Made by a program: the position numbers and the translations under genes | Notes under the pieces: generated by a model | What the model saw: only the letters and a program-made list of their open reading frames with translations | What the model was told of the DNA's origin: nothing | Database searches by the model: none | In this document: positions 19,337 through 28,858 of the stretch, piece by piece | How the letters are laid out: every line of letters begins with the position of its first letter | How positions within the stretch are numbered: the first letter of the stretch is position 1 | Origin: Roseibium algicola | Lineage (GTDB): Bacteria > Pseudomonadota > Alphaproteobacteria > Rhizobiales > Stappiaceae | Direction of reading: 5' to 3' | NCBI RefSeq assembly: GCF_001999245.1 | Contig: NZ_CP019630.1 | Span: 5,981,001-6,045,000, forward strand | Length of the DNA stretch: 64,000 bases

Positions 19337-21154
19337 TCAAAGGCGGGTTTTCTGCGGATCCGCGACATCGAGGATGCGCAGTTGCACCTTGGGTGTCCCC
19401 TGCCAGGTGTCGATTGACAGCGTACCTGCCACATGCAGCGACTGTCCCCGGCCCTGCAAAAGCATCTGACCGTGCGGTTTGTCGTCCGCCTTGAAGCAGA
19501 TTGCCTTTAACGCAGTCCCGTCACCAGAAGTGATCGAGGCTCGGACATGTCCCTTACCGACCACATCGGCGAAGGAAATCCGGTGGGCGGGAAAGGCAAA
19601 CACCGGTTCAGCATGACCGGCACCATAGGGCCCCGCCTTTTCCAGCAACTCCAGAAGATCGAGATTTGCGCCCGTTGCCGTCAGCGCGGCATCAATCTTC
19701 AGTTCCCGGTTCGCACTTGCCGCCTCGACGTCGTCCTTCAGCACATCGTTGAAAAACGCTTCCAGGTCGGCGGTCTTCTCCCGCAGAACCGTGAGCCCTG
19801 CCGCCATGGCGTGCCCACCACCCTTTTCGAGCAAACCTTCGTCAACCGCTCTGCGAACGGCCTTGCCAAGGTCAACACCGGGGATGGAGCGCCCGGAACC
19901 AGTCCCCTTGCCGGTTTCATCAAAGGCGACCGCAAAGGAAGGCCTGCGGTGAGCTTCCTTGAGCCGAGAGGCAATCAGTCCAACAATCCCGGGATGCCAA
20001 TCGTCGGAACCGGTCAGGAGAACCGCCGGATCACGTGCCTGGATCGCCATTGCGGCTTCTGCGCCGGCCTGTTCCAGCATCACTGCTTCCATGGACTGAC
20101 GTTCGGTATTGAGCTGGTCCAGCCGCTCGGCGATTGCCCGTGCTTCGTGCGGGTCTTCCGTCGTCAGAAGGCGCGCGCCCAGTGCAGCGTCGCCAATACG
20201 TCCTCCCGCGTTGATCCGCGGGCCTATCAAGAAACCCAGATGATAAGGCGCCGGCTTTCCGCTCACGCGCGCAGTGTCCGCAAGCGCAGTCAGCCCGTAA
20301 TTGCGGCGTTGGTGCATCACCGCAAGGCCACGTGTCACATAGGCCCTGTTCAGGCCCTGCAAGGGAACGACGTCGCACACGGTACCGAGCGCCACCAGAT
20401 CGAGCAGCGCCATGAGGTCCGGCTCCTGCCTGCCCTGGAAAACCCCGCGGCGTCGCAACTCGCGGTTCAGGCCGACAAGAAACAGGAACGTGACGCCGAC
20501 AGCTGCCAGATGCCCCTGCCCCGACAGATCATCCTGCCGGTTCGGGTTGACGAGCGCCTCAACCGCCGGAAGCGTTTCGCCAACCTGGTGGTGATCGATG
20601 ACCACGACGTCGAGATCAAGTTGCCGGGCAGTTTCAAAAGCTTCAAACGACGTGCTGCCGCAGTCGAGCGTCACCAGCAGATTAGCCCCGCCATGGCGTA
20701 GATGTTCGATGGCCGGACCGTTCGGTCCGTATCCTTCGATGATTCGATCCGGAATATGGATCACAGGGTCAAGGCCGAGCCACTGCAGGTATTTGGCGAA
20801 TATCGCCGAGGATGTCGCCCCGTCGACATCATAGTCGCCGAAGATCGCAATCTTTCGACCAGCCTGGACCGCATCCGCGACCCTTGCCACGGCGGCGTCC
20901 ATATCGACCAGACCGGAAGGATCGGGCATCAGCAGCTTGAGTGACGGTTCCAGGAAGCCGGTTGCCTCGTCCGCCTGAACGCCGCGCGCAGCCATGACAC
21001 GCGCCAGCACGTCCGGCAGTCCGTGAACCTGCGAAATCGCCATCGCGGTTCGCAGGTCAGCGCCGCTCAGGCGCTCGCGCCAGGCGTTGTCGTTTGCGGA
21101 ACGGGCGACCCCAAGTACGAGCCGCCTGTCGTCTTCCCCGGATTGTCCCAGCAT
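19337..21154 (-). CDS. recJ: Single-stranded-DNA-specific exonuclease RecJ
   Basis: A 605-residue DHH-family 5'-3' ssDNA exonuclease of recombination and repair. The motifs FGDYDVDGATSSAI, TLDCGS, the VIDHHQ (DHH) motif, a GPRINAGGRIGDA segment, and the DHHA1-type GSGRSIPGVDLG and GGGHAMAAG are in order. The C-terminal OB-like part includes the QLRILDVAD end. The length fits the family. It lies ten bases downstream of glpX on the same strand, an arrangement common in Hyphomicrobiales. Confidence 0.96.
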   Translation of the reverse strand: MLGQSGEDDRRLVLGVARSANDNAWRERLSGADLRTAMAISQVHGLPDVLARVMAARGVQADEATGFLEPSLKLLMPDPSGLVDMDAAVARVADAVQAGRKIAIFGDYDVDGATSSAIFAKYLQWLGLDPVIHIPDRIIEGYGPNGPAIEHLRHGGANLLVTLDCGSTSFEAFETARQLDLDVVVIDHHQVGETLPAVEALVNPNRQDDLSGQGHLAAVGVTFLFLVGLNRELRRRGVFQGRQEPDLMALLDLVALGTVCDVVPLQGLNRAYVTRGLAVMHQRRNYGLTALADTARVSGKPAPYHLGFLIGPRINAGGRIGDAALGARLLTTEDPHEARAIAERLDQLNTERQSMEAVMLEQAGAEAAMAIQARDPAVLLTGSDDWHPGIVGLIASRLKEAHRRPSFAVAFDETGKGTGSGRSIPGVDLGKAVRRAVDEGLLEKGGGHAMAAGLTVLREKTADLEAFFNDVLKDDVEAASANRELKIDAALTATGANLDLLELLEKAGPYGAGHAEPVFAFPAHRISFADVVGKGHVRASITSGDGTALKAICFKADDKPHGQMLLQGRGQSLHVAGTLSIDTWQGTPKVQLRILDVADPQKTRL

Positions 21155-21164
21155 TCAGCCGCGC

Positions 21165-22160
21165 TTAGTCCAGATGAAACTTCTCAAGATCCGTGTGCTG
21201 GGCCTTGATGTAGCGCACCGTCCCAGTGGAGGACCGCATGACAACGGTGTGCGTGGTGATGTGATGACGGCCGAAGCGGACGCCCTGCAGGAAGTTGCCG
21301 TCGGTTACACCCGTTGCGGCAAAAAGCACGTCCGGCCCGGCCATTTCTTCAAGCGTGTACTTCTTCTTGATGTCCTCGATGCCCATGCGATGCGCACGCT
21401 CGACCTGCTCGTCGCGCGTGATCACAAGGCGAGACTGCATCTGGCCACCGATACAACGAAGAGCGGCCGCTGCAAGCACACCTTCCGGGGCACCGCCGAT
21501 ACCTGCGTAGATATCGATGCCGGTTTCGTCCGGATCGGTCGTGTGAATAACGCCGGCGACGTCACCATCTCCGATCAGGCGGATTGCAGCACCGGTCGCC
21601 CGGATTTCTTCAATCAGGCGGGCGTGGCGCGGACGGTCGAGCACGCAGGCGGTGACTTCACTGACCTTGACGCCTTTTTCCTTGGCAACAGCAGCAATAT
21701 TTTCGGCAATCGGTGCGTCCAGATCGATCAATCCGGCCTTGTAACCCGGCCCGATGGCAATCTTGTCCATATAGCTGTCCGGAGCGTTCAGAAGATCGCC
21801 CGCCGGTGCCAATGCGATAACCGCCAGGGAGTTCGGCAGGTTCTTGGCGCAGATGGTCGTGCCTTCCAGCGGGTCGAGAGCGATGTCGACTTTCGGCCCC
21901 TGCTTCGTGCCGACGTTTTCACCGATGTAGAGCATCGGAGCTTCGTCGCGTTCCCCCTCACCGATAACCACGGTACCGTCGATAGGCAGGCGGTTCAGTT
22001 CGCGCCGCATTGCGTCCACTGCCGCCTGGTCCGCGGCCATCTCGTCGCCGTGACCGCGCAACCGGGCTGCCGACACAGCCGCTCTTTCACTGACGCGGGC
22101 CAGCTCGAGCGTCAGAATACGGTCCAGGCCGCTCGACGGTTGTTTATCAGTATTGGACAT
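21165..22160 (-). CDS. glpX: Class II fructose-1,6-bisphosphatase GlpX
   Basis: A 331-residue class II FBPase of gluconeogenesis. It has the motifs GEGERDEAPMLYIGE and ALDPLEGT (metal and phosphate binding) and GIGGAPEGVLAAAA. The frame is open to 22208; the ATG at 22160 is chosen because a GGAG lies 6 bases upstream and the N-terminus MSNTDKQPSSGLDRIL fits relatives. It is in a tight series hom-glpX-recJ. Confidence 0.95.
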   Translation of the reverse strand: MSNTDKQPSSGLDRILTLELARVSERAAVSAARLRGHGDEMAADQAAVDAMRRELNRLPIDGTVVIGEGERDEAPMLYIGENVGTKQGPKVDIALDPLEGTTICAKNLPNSLAVIALAPAGDLLNAPDSYMDKIAIGPGYKAGLIDLDAPIAENIAAVAKEKGVKVSEVTACVLDRPRHARLIEEIRATGAAIRLIGDGDVAGVIHTTDPDETGIDIYAGIGGAPEGVLAAAALRCIGGQMQSRLVITRDEQVERAHRMGIEDIKKKYTLEEMAGPDVLFAATGVTDGNFLQGVRFGRHHITTHTVVMRSSTGTVRYIKAQHTDLEKFHLD

Positions 22161-22211
22161 CAACATCTCCAGTCTCTCCCTCCGCAGGACGCCTCGGCGG
22201 GCACTCACTCG

Positions 22212-23534
22212 TCAGTTCAGTTTTTCAATGCGGATCATCTGAGGCTGTTCGGAAACTACCCCCTTGGACATGATCACGTCCAATGCCTCTTTGATTGCCA
22301 CTTCAGTCGTTTCATACGTGATGAGGATGACAGGTTGAGGCAGGTCCGCATCAAATTTCACAGGAACGTCCTTATTTGCATGACGTTTCTGGACAATCGA
22401 TTCCAGTGAAATGCCGGCATCGCCCATGCATCTGGCGATTTCGGCGAAAGCACCCGGCCGATCGAATACGGACAGGCGGATGTAATATCCGCCTTCATGA
22501 AGCCGCATGCGGGCACGTTGATAGCTGTTAAGCTCTGCAGCGGGCATGCCAAGAACAGGCGTTTCGTCGCCCCGGGCAATATCGGCGAGATCGGCCACGA
22601 CGGATGACGCCGTCGCATTGCCGCCGGCACCCGGTCCGACGAGCACGATTTCACCAACGAAGTCACCGTCGACAGCCACAGCATTCAGGACGCCGTCGAT
22701 CCGCGCAATCGCAGAGGACTTCGGCACCATGGTCGGATGAACACGTTGCTCGATGCCCGTATCAGTGCGTTGGGCAACGCCCAGCAGCTTGATGCGAAAG
22801 CCGAGTTCGTCCGCAGCCTGAATATCGGCGGTCGTAATCGAGGTGATGCCCTCGACGTAGATGTCGTCGCTCGAGATTTCCGTGCCAAAGGCAAGACTGG
22901 TGAGGATGGCAAGTTTGTGGGCGGTGTCGTTACCTTCGATGTCGAAGGTCGGATCCGCCTCCGCATAGCCGAGGCGCTGTGCATCCGACAGACAATCCTG
23001 AAAGCTGATGCCTTCTGCCTCCATCCGGGTCAGGATGTAATTGCAGGTGCCGTTCAGGATACCGTAGATGCGGCTGATGTCGTTGCTGGCCATGGATTCG
23101 CGCAGCGTCTTGACGATTGGAATGCCTCCGGCAACGGCTGCCTCGTAGTTGAGGCAGGCGTCGTTGGCCTCCGCCAGCACTGCCAGCTCAACGCCATGGC
23201 GCGCAAGCAGCGCCTTGTTTGCTGTCACGACATGAATGCCACGCGCCAGAGCAGCACGCACGCTTTCCTCAGCGGGGCCGTTGTCGCCGCCGATCAGTTC
23301 GACAAAAATATCGACATCTGCCGTCCGGGCCATTTCCACCGGATCGGTGAACCATTCGAATGCCGAGACATCGATGCCCCGATCACGGGTCCGATCACGT
23401 GCACTGACCGCTGTCACGGTCACTGCTTGCCCGGTTTTCGTTGCAATCTGTCCGCCGTGTTTTGAAAGGAGCTGCACCACGGCCGCCCCCACGGTGCCAA
23501 GGCCAGCGATGCCTACCTTCAATGCGTCTGCCAT
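22212..23534 (-). CDS. hom: Homoserine dehydrogenase
   Basis: A 440-residue NAD(P)-dependent enzyme converting aspartate semialdehyde to homoserine (threonine/methionine branch). The N-terminal nucleotide-binding GIAGLGTVG, the catalytic-domain IYGILNGTCNYILTRM, and a C-terminal ACT domain (residues about 350-430, starting YYIRLSVFDRPGAFAEI) are visible. The ACT domain suggests feedback control by an amino acid, usually threonine. The open frame extends 127 codons upstream, but the family N-terminus starts at 23534 and the rest overlaps the upstream aminotransferase gene. Confidence 0.96.
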   Translation of the reverse strand: MADALKVGIAGLGTVGAAVVQLLSKHGGQIATKTGQAVTVTAVSARDRTRDRGIDVSAFEWFTDPVEMARTADVDIFVELIGGDNGPAEESVRAALARGIHVVTANKALLARHGVELAVLAEANDACLNYEAAVAGGIPIVKTLRESMASNDISRIYGILNGTCNYILTRMEAEGISFQDCLSDAQRLGYAEADPTFDIEGNDTAHKLAILTSLAFGTEISSDDIYVEGITSITTADIQAADELGFRIKLLGVAQRTDTGIEQRVHPTMVPKSSAIARIDGVLNAVAVDGDFVGEIVLVGPGAGGNATASSVVADLADIARGDETPVLGMPAAELNSYQRARMRLHEGGYYIRLSVFDRPGAFAEIARCMGDAGISLESIVQKRHANKDVPVKFDADLPQPVILITYETTEVAIKEALDVIMSKGVVSEQPQMIRIEKLN

Positions 23535-23556
23535 ACGGAAATGAGTCCAGTTCTTA

Positions 23557-24774
23557 TCAACCTTTGGTCCCGAGCGGGATGACGTTGTGCAGCTTTTGAT
23601 CCGCAGTTTCAAGGAAGCGGCGGATATTTCTGGCTGCCTGACGCAGTCTTTGTTCGTTTTCCACCAGTCCGATGCGGACGTATTCGTCTCCGTGTTCACC
23701 GAAACCGATACCTGGTGCGACGGCCACTTCCGCCTTTTCCAGTAGCAGCTTGGAGTATTCCAGACTGCCGAGCGCCCGGAACTTTTCAGGGATCGGTGCC
23801 CAGCAGAACATGCTGGCTTCCGGTGCCGGAATATCCCAGCCAGCCCTGCCGAAACTGTCGACCACCACATCGCGGCGCTTCTTGTAGATTTCGCGGGTTT
23901 CACGGATGCAGTCATCCGATCCGTTCAGGGCCGCGGTTGCTGCAACCTGAATGGGTGTGAAGGCGCCGTAATCGAGATAGGATTTCACTCGCGACAACGC
24001 AGCAATCAGCCGCTCGTTGCCGACAGCAAAGCCCATGCGCCACCCCGGCATGGAGAAGGTCTTCGAAAGTGACGTGAATTCGACGGTGACATCCATGGCA
24101 CCAGGCACCTGCAGAACAGACGGCGGCGGTGTCGCACCGAAATAGATTTCGGAGTAAGCCAGGTCAGACAGGATGAAGATGTTGTGCTTGCGAGCGAATG
24201 CGACCACATCCTTGTAGAAGTCTAGATCCGCGCAATAGGACGTCGGGTTTGCCGGGTAGCAAAGAATGATCGCAATCGGCTTCGGCACGGAATGGATCAC
24301 CGCGCGCTCAAGCGCATCGAAGAACGCCGGACCCGGTTCCGCCGGAATGTTGCGGATCGAGGCGCCAGCCATCAAGAAGCCGAAGGTGTGAATCGGATAG
24401 CTGGGATTGGGGCTCAGAATCACATCCCCGGGTGCGGAGATTGCCTGCGCCATGTTGGCGAAGCCTTCCTTGGAGCCGAGTGTCGCGATCACCTGGGTGT
24501 CGGGATCCAGTTTGACGCCAAACCGGCGACCGTAATAAGCCGCTTGTGCCTTGCGCAGGCCTCCGATGCCCTTGGATGCGGAATAACGGTGCGTGCGTGG
24601 GTCCTGCACGACTTCGGTCAGCTTGTCGACAATGTGCTTCGGCGTCGGCAGGTCAGGGTTGCCCATGCCAAGATCGATAATGTCCGCCCCCGCCGCGCGC
24701 GCCTTCGCCTTCAAACGGTTCACCTGTTCGAATACATACGGCGGCAGCCGCTTGATCTTATGGAATTCCTCCAT
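23557..24774 (-). CDS. PLP aminotransferase, AlaC / LL-diaminopimelate aminotransferase type
   Basis: A 405-residue class I/II aminotransferase. The PLP lysine sits in SLSKTFSMPGWRMGF, and NPTSYCADL and YSEIYFG mark the cofactor-binding Asn and Tyr. The N-terminus (EEFHKIKRLPPYVFEQVNRLK) is that of the group annotated as LL-diaminopimelate or alanine (AlaC) transaminase. It ends 22 bases before hom, so the pair is probably cotranscribed. True substrate preference (alanine/glutamate versus LL-DAP) cannot be decided from sequence. Confidence 0.88.
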   Translation of the reverse strand: MEEFHKIKRLPPYVFEQVNRLKAKARAAGADIIDLGMGNPDLPTPKHIVDKLTEVVQDPRTHRYSASKGIGGLRKAQAAYYGRRFGVKLDPDTQVIATLGSKEGFANMAQAISAPGDVILSPNPSYPIHTFGFLMAGASIRNIPAEPGPAFFDALERAVIHSVPKPIAIILCYPANPTSYCADLDFYKDVVAFARKHNIFILSDLAYSEIYFGATPPPSVLQVPGAMDVTVEFTSLSKTFSMPGWRMGFAVGNERLIAALSRVKSYLDYGAFTPIQVAATAALNGSDDCIRETREIYKKRRDVVVDSFGRAGWDIPAPEASMFCWAPIPEKFRALGSLEYSKLLLEKAEVAVAPGIGFGEHGDEYVRIGLVENEQRLRQAARNIRRFLETADQKLHNVIPLGTKG

Positions 24775-25116
24775 GACGCGAATCCTTGCGAGTTGACAGT
24801 ATCATCTGCGCTCCCTTGCCGGGCGCGGCGACGGCGCAGCGGGGCTCTTTTAGCAGTCCGGATAAAAATACGCACCCGTCTTTGCGTCGCTAGCCGACTA
24901 AATTTGTAGCGTTTTTTAGAACATGATTGCTTTGGCAGTAGTCCTCGCCTGCCAGAGTTCCACTAACGACTTAAATGTCCTACAAATCGCGGTGTGCAGG
25001 AGCAAAAATCTGGCGAGGAGTGAATGGCAAGTGAGCAGTAAGCGGACCGCCTTCCGGAGCCTGATCCCTCACTCCACTGTGCCCGGCGCGTCGCGACAAT
25101 CAAAGAGAGTAGGAGA
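24775..25116. other. Intergenic region without a supported gene
   Basis: This 340-base stretch separates the aminotransferase start from the 3' end of the GGDEF-like gene, so it should hold the promoter of the aminotransferase-hom-glpX-recJ series. A plus-strand frame from 24923 runs antisense into the next gene and is not supported. I see no clear terminator. Confidence 0.4.
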
Positions 25117-26352
25117 TCAGGCCGCCTTTTTCCGAAGCACGGAAAAACCGGTCCTTTTTGCGTCCTTGATAAGCCGGCCATTGGGCGCAAGATCCATCGT
25201 GACGATTTGTGCGCGGCCCTGTTTCTTTGCCCTGTGCAGGCCACCTTCGGCAGCTTCCATCGCACGCTCCAGCGGAGTCGAAACGCTGGCACTGACCAGA
25301 CCGACGCTCGCGGTCACCATCAGCCGGCCGCCAGACGCTTCCTGACATTCCAACCCGAAACGCCTGCAAATTCTCTGGGCGGTCAAATGGGCGAGTTCCT
25401 TGTTGCCCTCCGGCAGAAACACAGCGAATCCGGCACCGCCCACACGCCCTGAAATGGCGTTTTCGACCAGCGTATCCTTCAAGATGCGCGCGAAAAGCTG
25501 CAGGAGCGCATCTCCCATCGCCTGACCGAAACGCTCGTTCACCGATTTGAACTGGTCCATGTCAAACAGGATGAGGCTGTAAAGGCCCTTTGGAGAGGAG
25601 TTAGAAGCGATCCAGTCCTCAGCATCGTTGAGAAACGCCCGTCGGTTCGGCAGAGCTGTCAGGTCGTCCTGAAGAGCCTGCTCCCTGAAACCGTGCAAGG
25701 ATCGTTCGATGACCATGGAAGCCGGCAGGACGATCGTCATGATGATCGAAAACAGAACGGTGATCAGGTAGGTGCTCATGAACCCTTCCGTGAAAGTCGA
25801 CTGGAAGGACGGGAAGAGCAGTATGTTCTGGTGAAAGGTAAACCACATGAAGCCCGCGGTTTCGACCAGCGTTGTCATGCCAAGCATACGGGCTGAATAG
25901 AGTTTCTCCCGATTTTCGAAGAACGCCATCCACACGACCCAGAGACCACTCAGGATCAGCACCGACTGAACATAATTCACCCGGGTGAGGAAGTTGTCCT
26001 GAAATTCGGGAAACTGGCATAGAACGAGCCAGGCAAACGCTATCGTTGCGAACACCCAGACATGACCGCTGCGGCCCAGGAACACGGCGAAGCCGCTTCG
26101 CCTCAGGCCGGTCCCGAGAATGACCAGGAAATTAGCGGCAACGATACTGAAAAGGTCCGGAATTGTTCCGCGAAATGCAAGGAGAACCGTCCCGCAAGCC
26201 GCCAGAAACATTCCTGCAGACCACAGGGCGAGGCTTCTCGAACAGGCAACGCTCCGCCCTGGCCAGAACATGTAAAAAAGGAACAGGATGACGCTACCGG
26301 CAAACTCGGCAATCATAATGCAGGTAAACAGTGTCGGTGTATCGAGCGTCAT
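25117..26352 (-). CDS. Membrane GGDEF-family protein with degenerate active site
   Basis: A 411-residue protein with about six N-terminal membrane helices (residues about 10-215) and a C-terminal GGDEF domain. Family landmarks DLTALPNRR (230-238) and FDMDQFKSVNE (263-273) are intact. The signature itself reads GGAGF (305-309, bases 25426-25440) instead of GG(D/E)EF, so the metal-binding acid is lost. No RxxD inhibitory site precedes it. It is therefore unlikely to make c-di-GMP and may act as a receptor, partner or GTP sensor (inference). The domain is otherwise full length, with no frameshift. Confidence 0.88.
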   Translation of the reverse strand: MTLDTPTLFTCIMIAEFAGSVILFLFYMFWPGRSVACSRSLALWSAGMFLAACGTVLLAFRGTIPDLFSIVAANFLVILGTGLRRSGFAVFLGRSGHVWVFATIAFAWLVLCQFPEFQDNFLTRVNYVQSVLILSGLWVVWMAFFENREKLYSARMLGMTTLVETAGFMWFTFHQNILLFPSFQSTFTEGFMSTYLITVLFSIIMTIVLPASMVIERSLHGFREQALQDDLTALPNRRAFLNDAEDWIASNSSPKGLYSLILFDMDQFKSVNERFGQAMGDALLQLFARILKDTLVENAISGRVGGAGFAVFLPEGNKELAHLTAQRICRRFGLECQEASGGRLMVTASVGLVSASVSTPLERAMEAAEGGLHRAKKQGRAQIVTMDLAPNGRLIKDAKRTGFSVLRKKAA

Positions 26353-26493
26353 GAAAACAAAGGCCTTGCGATCAAGGCTTGCAGCCTAGACCGCCAGTCG
26401 TAAAGGAAAGATTTAATCCGTATATTTATCAATATTTTATCTTCTTTAGCCACCTCACATCATCCGCATATGTATTGGGCATCGTCCCCTGCG

Positions 26494-26760
26494 TCACTCA
26501 GACGCAAGTGTTTCCAGATAGGCCTGCGTCTCTTGCCTCTCCTTCGGATTGATGAGGCCGGAAGACTCGCCGGGATTGACGATTGCACCATAGCCTTTCG
26601 GCGCCGGGACGTTGCCCCTCCCCTGCCCGGGTTCGGTTTTCAGCGCATCAAGCAAGGGTGTCCCTGGCCCGACGGCGCATGCCGACAATCCAAAGGCGAG
26701 AAGCAGGCACCCACCCAGTGCCAGCACGTTCCGCATGCAGCTCAACCGATCCTCCACCAC
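26494..26760 (-). CDS. Small lipoprotein, unknown
   Basis: About 80-88 residues with a lipoprotein signal: a hydrophobic stretch then LSAC (lipobox) at the cleavage site, followed by a proline- and glycine-rich mature part. Two starts are possible. A GTG at 26760 has a GAGGAA ribosome-binding site; an ATG at 26736 gives a shorter, more typical signal peptide. No family recognised. It is divergent from phaC and about 140 bases from the GGDEF gene start. Confidence 0.55.
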   Translation of the reverse strand: MVEDRLSCMRNVLALGGCLLLAFGLSACAVGPGTPLLDALKTEPGQGRGNVPAPKGYGAIVNPGESSGLINPKERQETQAYLETLASE

Positions 26761-26978
26761 TTTGTTTCCTCATCCATCCGATCGTCACAAATTTCCACTA
26801 GCCAGAGGGCCTGAACGTGGATTGAAATCCAATCGACGGAGACGTTACCTTGTGTCATAAATAGCCGATAGTTCAAAATATCGGCGAAAAAATAACAAGA
26901 TAACGCGATTGAACAACAAGGGCTCACAGGCCTTTCGTGGGCTGAATGGGGCAAGATAACCGGAGGAAATCCCTGCCT

Positions 26979-28784
26979 ATGGCTGATGACCGCGACCATC
27001 CCATGTTGCAGTATATCATCAACAACCCGGAAGCCTTTGCACAGAATCTTGCAAAGACGCTCGAGCAGGCAGGCAAGGCACTGGCGGCCTATATCGAGCC
27101 CCGGGAACAGGGCAAGATCACCCACGATTCGACCGACGAACTGACTGGTGTCGTAAAGACCCTCGCTCAGGTTGGCGAATACTGGGCGTCCGATCCGCAG
27201 CGCGCCGTCGAGGCCCAGTCGCGCTTGTGGAGCGGCTATATCGATCTCTGGAATTCCTCGCTGAAACGGATGATGGGCGAACCGTCGACACCGGCGATCG
27301 AAACGCCGGCGCGTGACAAGCGCTTTGCCGATCCGGACTGGCAAAAAAACCAGTTCTTCGATTTCATCAAGCAGCTCTACCTGATCACCAGCAAATGGGC
27401 GGAGGACATGGTCCACGACGCCCAGGGACTGGATGAGCACACACGCCACAAGGCCGAATTCTACGTTACCCAGATCGCCAATGCCGTCTCCCCGTCCAAT
27501 TTCGTGCTTACAAACCCCGAGCTGTTACGTCTGACACTGGAAAGCAACGGCGAAAACCTGGTCAAGGGCATGCGGCACCTGGTCGAGGATCTGAAAACCG
27601 GCAAGGGCGAGCTGAAGATCCGCCAGACCGACCCGACAAAATTCAAGCTCGGCGAGAACCTCGGCACCACGCCGGGCAAGGTGATCTCGCAGAACGACGT
27701 CTGCCAGGTAATCCAGTATTCGCCATCTACCGACGAGGTCCTGAAACGTCCTCTCCTGATCGTTCCGCCGTGGATCAACAAGTTCTACATTCTCGACCTC
27801 AATCCGGAAAAATCCTTCATCAAGTGGGCGGTCGACCAGGGTCACACGGTGTTTGTCATTTCCTGGGTCAACCCGGACGAACGCCAGGCTCAAAAGAGCT
27901 TCGAGCATTATATGAAGGAAGGCATCCTCAATACGCTCGACGTAATCAAGCGGGTAACGCGCCAGGAAGAGGTCAATTCCATCGGTTACTGCGTCGGTGG
28001 CACATTGCTGGCGGTCACGCTTGCCTATATGGCAAAGATCGGCGACGACCGCATCAAGACCGCGACCTTCTTCACCACACAGGTCGACTTCACTTTCGCA
28101 GGGGACCTGAAGGTGTTCGTCGATGAAGAACAGATCTCGGTCCTTGAAAAGAGGATGGCCGAGCACGGCTACCTGGACGGCTCCAAGATGTCGTCCGCCT
28201 TCAACATGCTGCGCTCCAACGATCTGATCTGGTCCTATGTGGTCAACAACTACCTGAAGGGCCAGGACCCCTTCCCGTTTGACCTGCTCTACTGGAACTC
28301 GGATTCCACACGCATGCCCGCCGCGAACCATTCGTTCTATCTGCGCAATTGTTATCTGGACAACAAACTGTCCAAGGGCGAAATGGAAATCGCGGGCGAG
28401 CACCTTGATCTCTCCAAGGTAACCATTCCGATCTTCAACCTGGCAACGCGTGAGGACCACATCGCACCGCCGAAATCGGTCTTTCTGGGGTCAGGCTGTT
28501 TTGGTGGCCCCGTCGATTACGTGCTGGCCGGTTCCGGGCATATTGCCGGTGTGGTCAACCCGCCTGCAAAGAAGAAATACCAGTTCTGGACAGGCGCGGA
28601 AGCCAAGGGAACGCTGGAAAACTGGCTCAAGAATGCCGAGGAACACCCCGGGTCCTGGTGGCCTTACTGGGATCAGTGGATCCGCTCGCATGACGACGCC
28701 AAGGTCAAGGCCCGCAAACCGGGTGCGAACCGGGTCAAAATCCTTGAGGATGCGCCCGGCTCTTATGTGATGACCAAGGTGTAA
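26979..28784 (+). CDS. phaC: Class I poly(3-hydroxyalkanoate) synthase
   Basis: A 601-residue PHA polymerase. The lipase-like box GYCVGG holds the catalytic Cys338; downstream TREDHIAPP and [12 protein letters not shown] hold the catalytic Asp and His. The N-terminal PhaC region (about residues 70-240) and the [18 protein letters not shown] block are typical of class I enzymes, which polymerise short-chain hydroxyacyl-CoA on granules. An in-frame ATG lies at 26946; 26979 is preferred because GGAGGAAA lies just upstream. phaA, phaB and phasin genes are not adjacent. Confidence 0.95.
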   Translation: MADDRDHPMLQYIINNPEAFAQNLAKTLEQAGKALAAYIEPREQGKITHDSTDELTGVVKTLAQVGEYWASDPQRAVEAQSRLWSGYIDLWNSSLKRMMGEPSTPAIETPARDKRFADPDWQKNQFFDFIKQLYLITSKWAEDMVHDAQGLDEHTRHKAEFYVTQIANAVSPSNFVLTNPELLRLTLESNGENLVKGMRHLVEDLKTGKGELKIRQTDPTKFKLGENLGTTPGKVISQNDVCQVIQYSPSTDEVLKRPLLIVPPWINKFYILDLNPEKSFIKWAVDQGHTVFVISWVNPDERQAQKSFEHYMKEGILNTLDVIKRVTRQEEVNSIGYCVGGTLLAVTLAYMAKIGDDRIKTATFFTTQVDFTFAGDLKVFVDEEQISVLEKRMAEHGYLDGSKMSSAFNMLRSNDLIWSYVVNNYLKGQDPFPFDLLYWNSDSTRMPAANHSFYLRNCYLDNKLSKGEMEIAGEHLDLSKVTIPIFNLATREDHIAPPKSVFLGSGCFGGPVDYVLAGSGHIAGVVNPPAKKKYQFWTGAEAKGTLENWLKNAEEHPGSWWPYWDQWIRSHDDAKVKARKPGANRVKILEDAPGSYVMTKV

Positions 28785-28858
28785 CGTACTGCGCCAGGAC
28801 ACATCCCCGGAGCTCCATTCTCCCGGCGCTGACTACGGCTGTTTCCGAAGCGCATATC

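Noticed and set aside
19547..20701. A 384-residue plus-strand frame across recJ
   Set aside because: Antisense to recJ, with no recognisable domain.
21087..22409. A 440-residue plus-strand frame across glpX
   Set aside because: It runs antisense to glpX, hom and recJ, which have clear family motifs; long antisense frames arise from codon bias in GC-rich genes.
24923..25345. A plus-strand frame with a lipoprotein-like N-terminus
   Set aside because: It overlaps the GGDEF-family gene in antisense and has no ribosome-binding site or conserved part.
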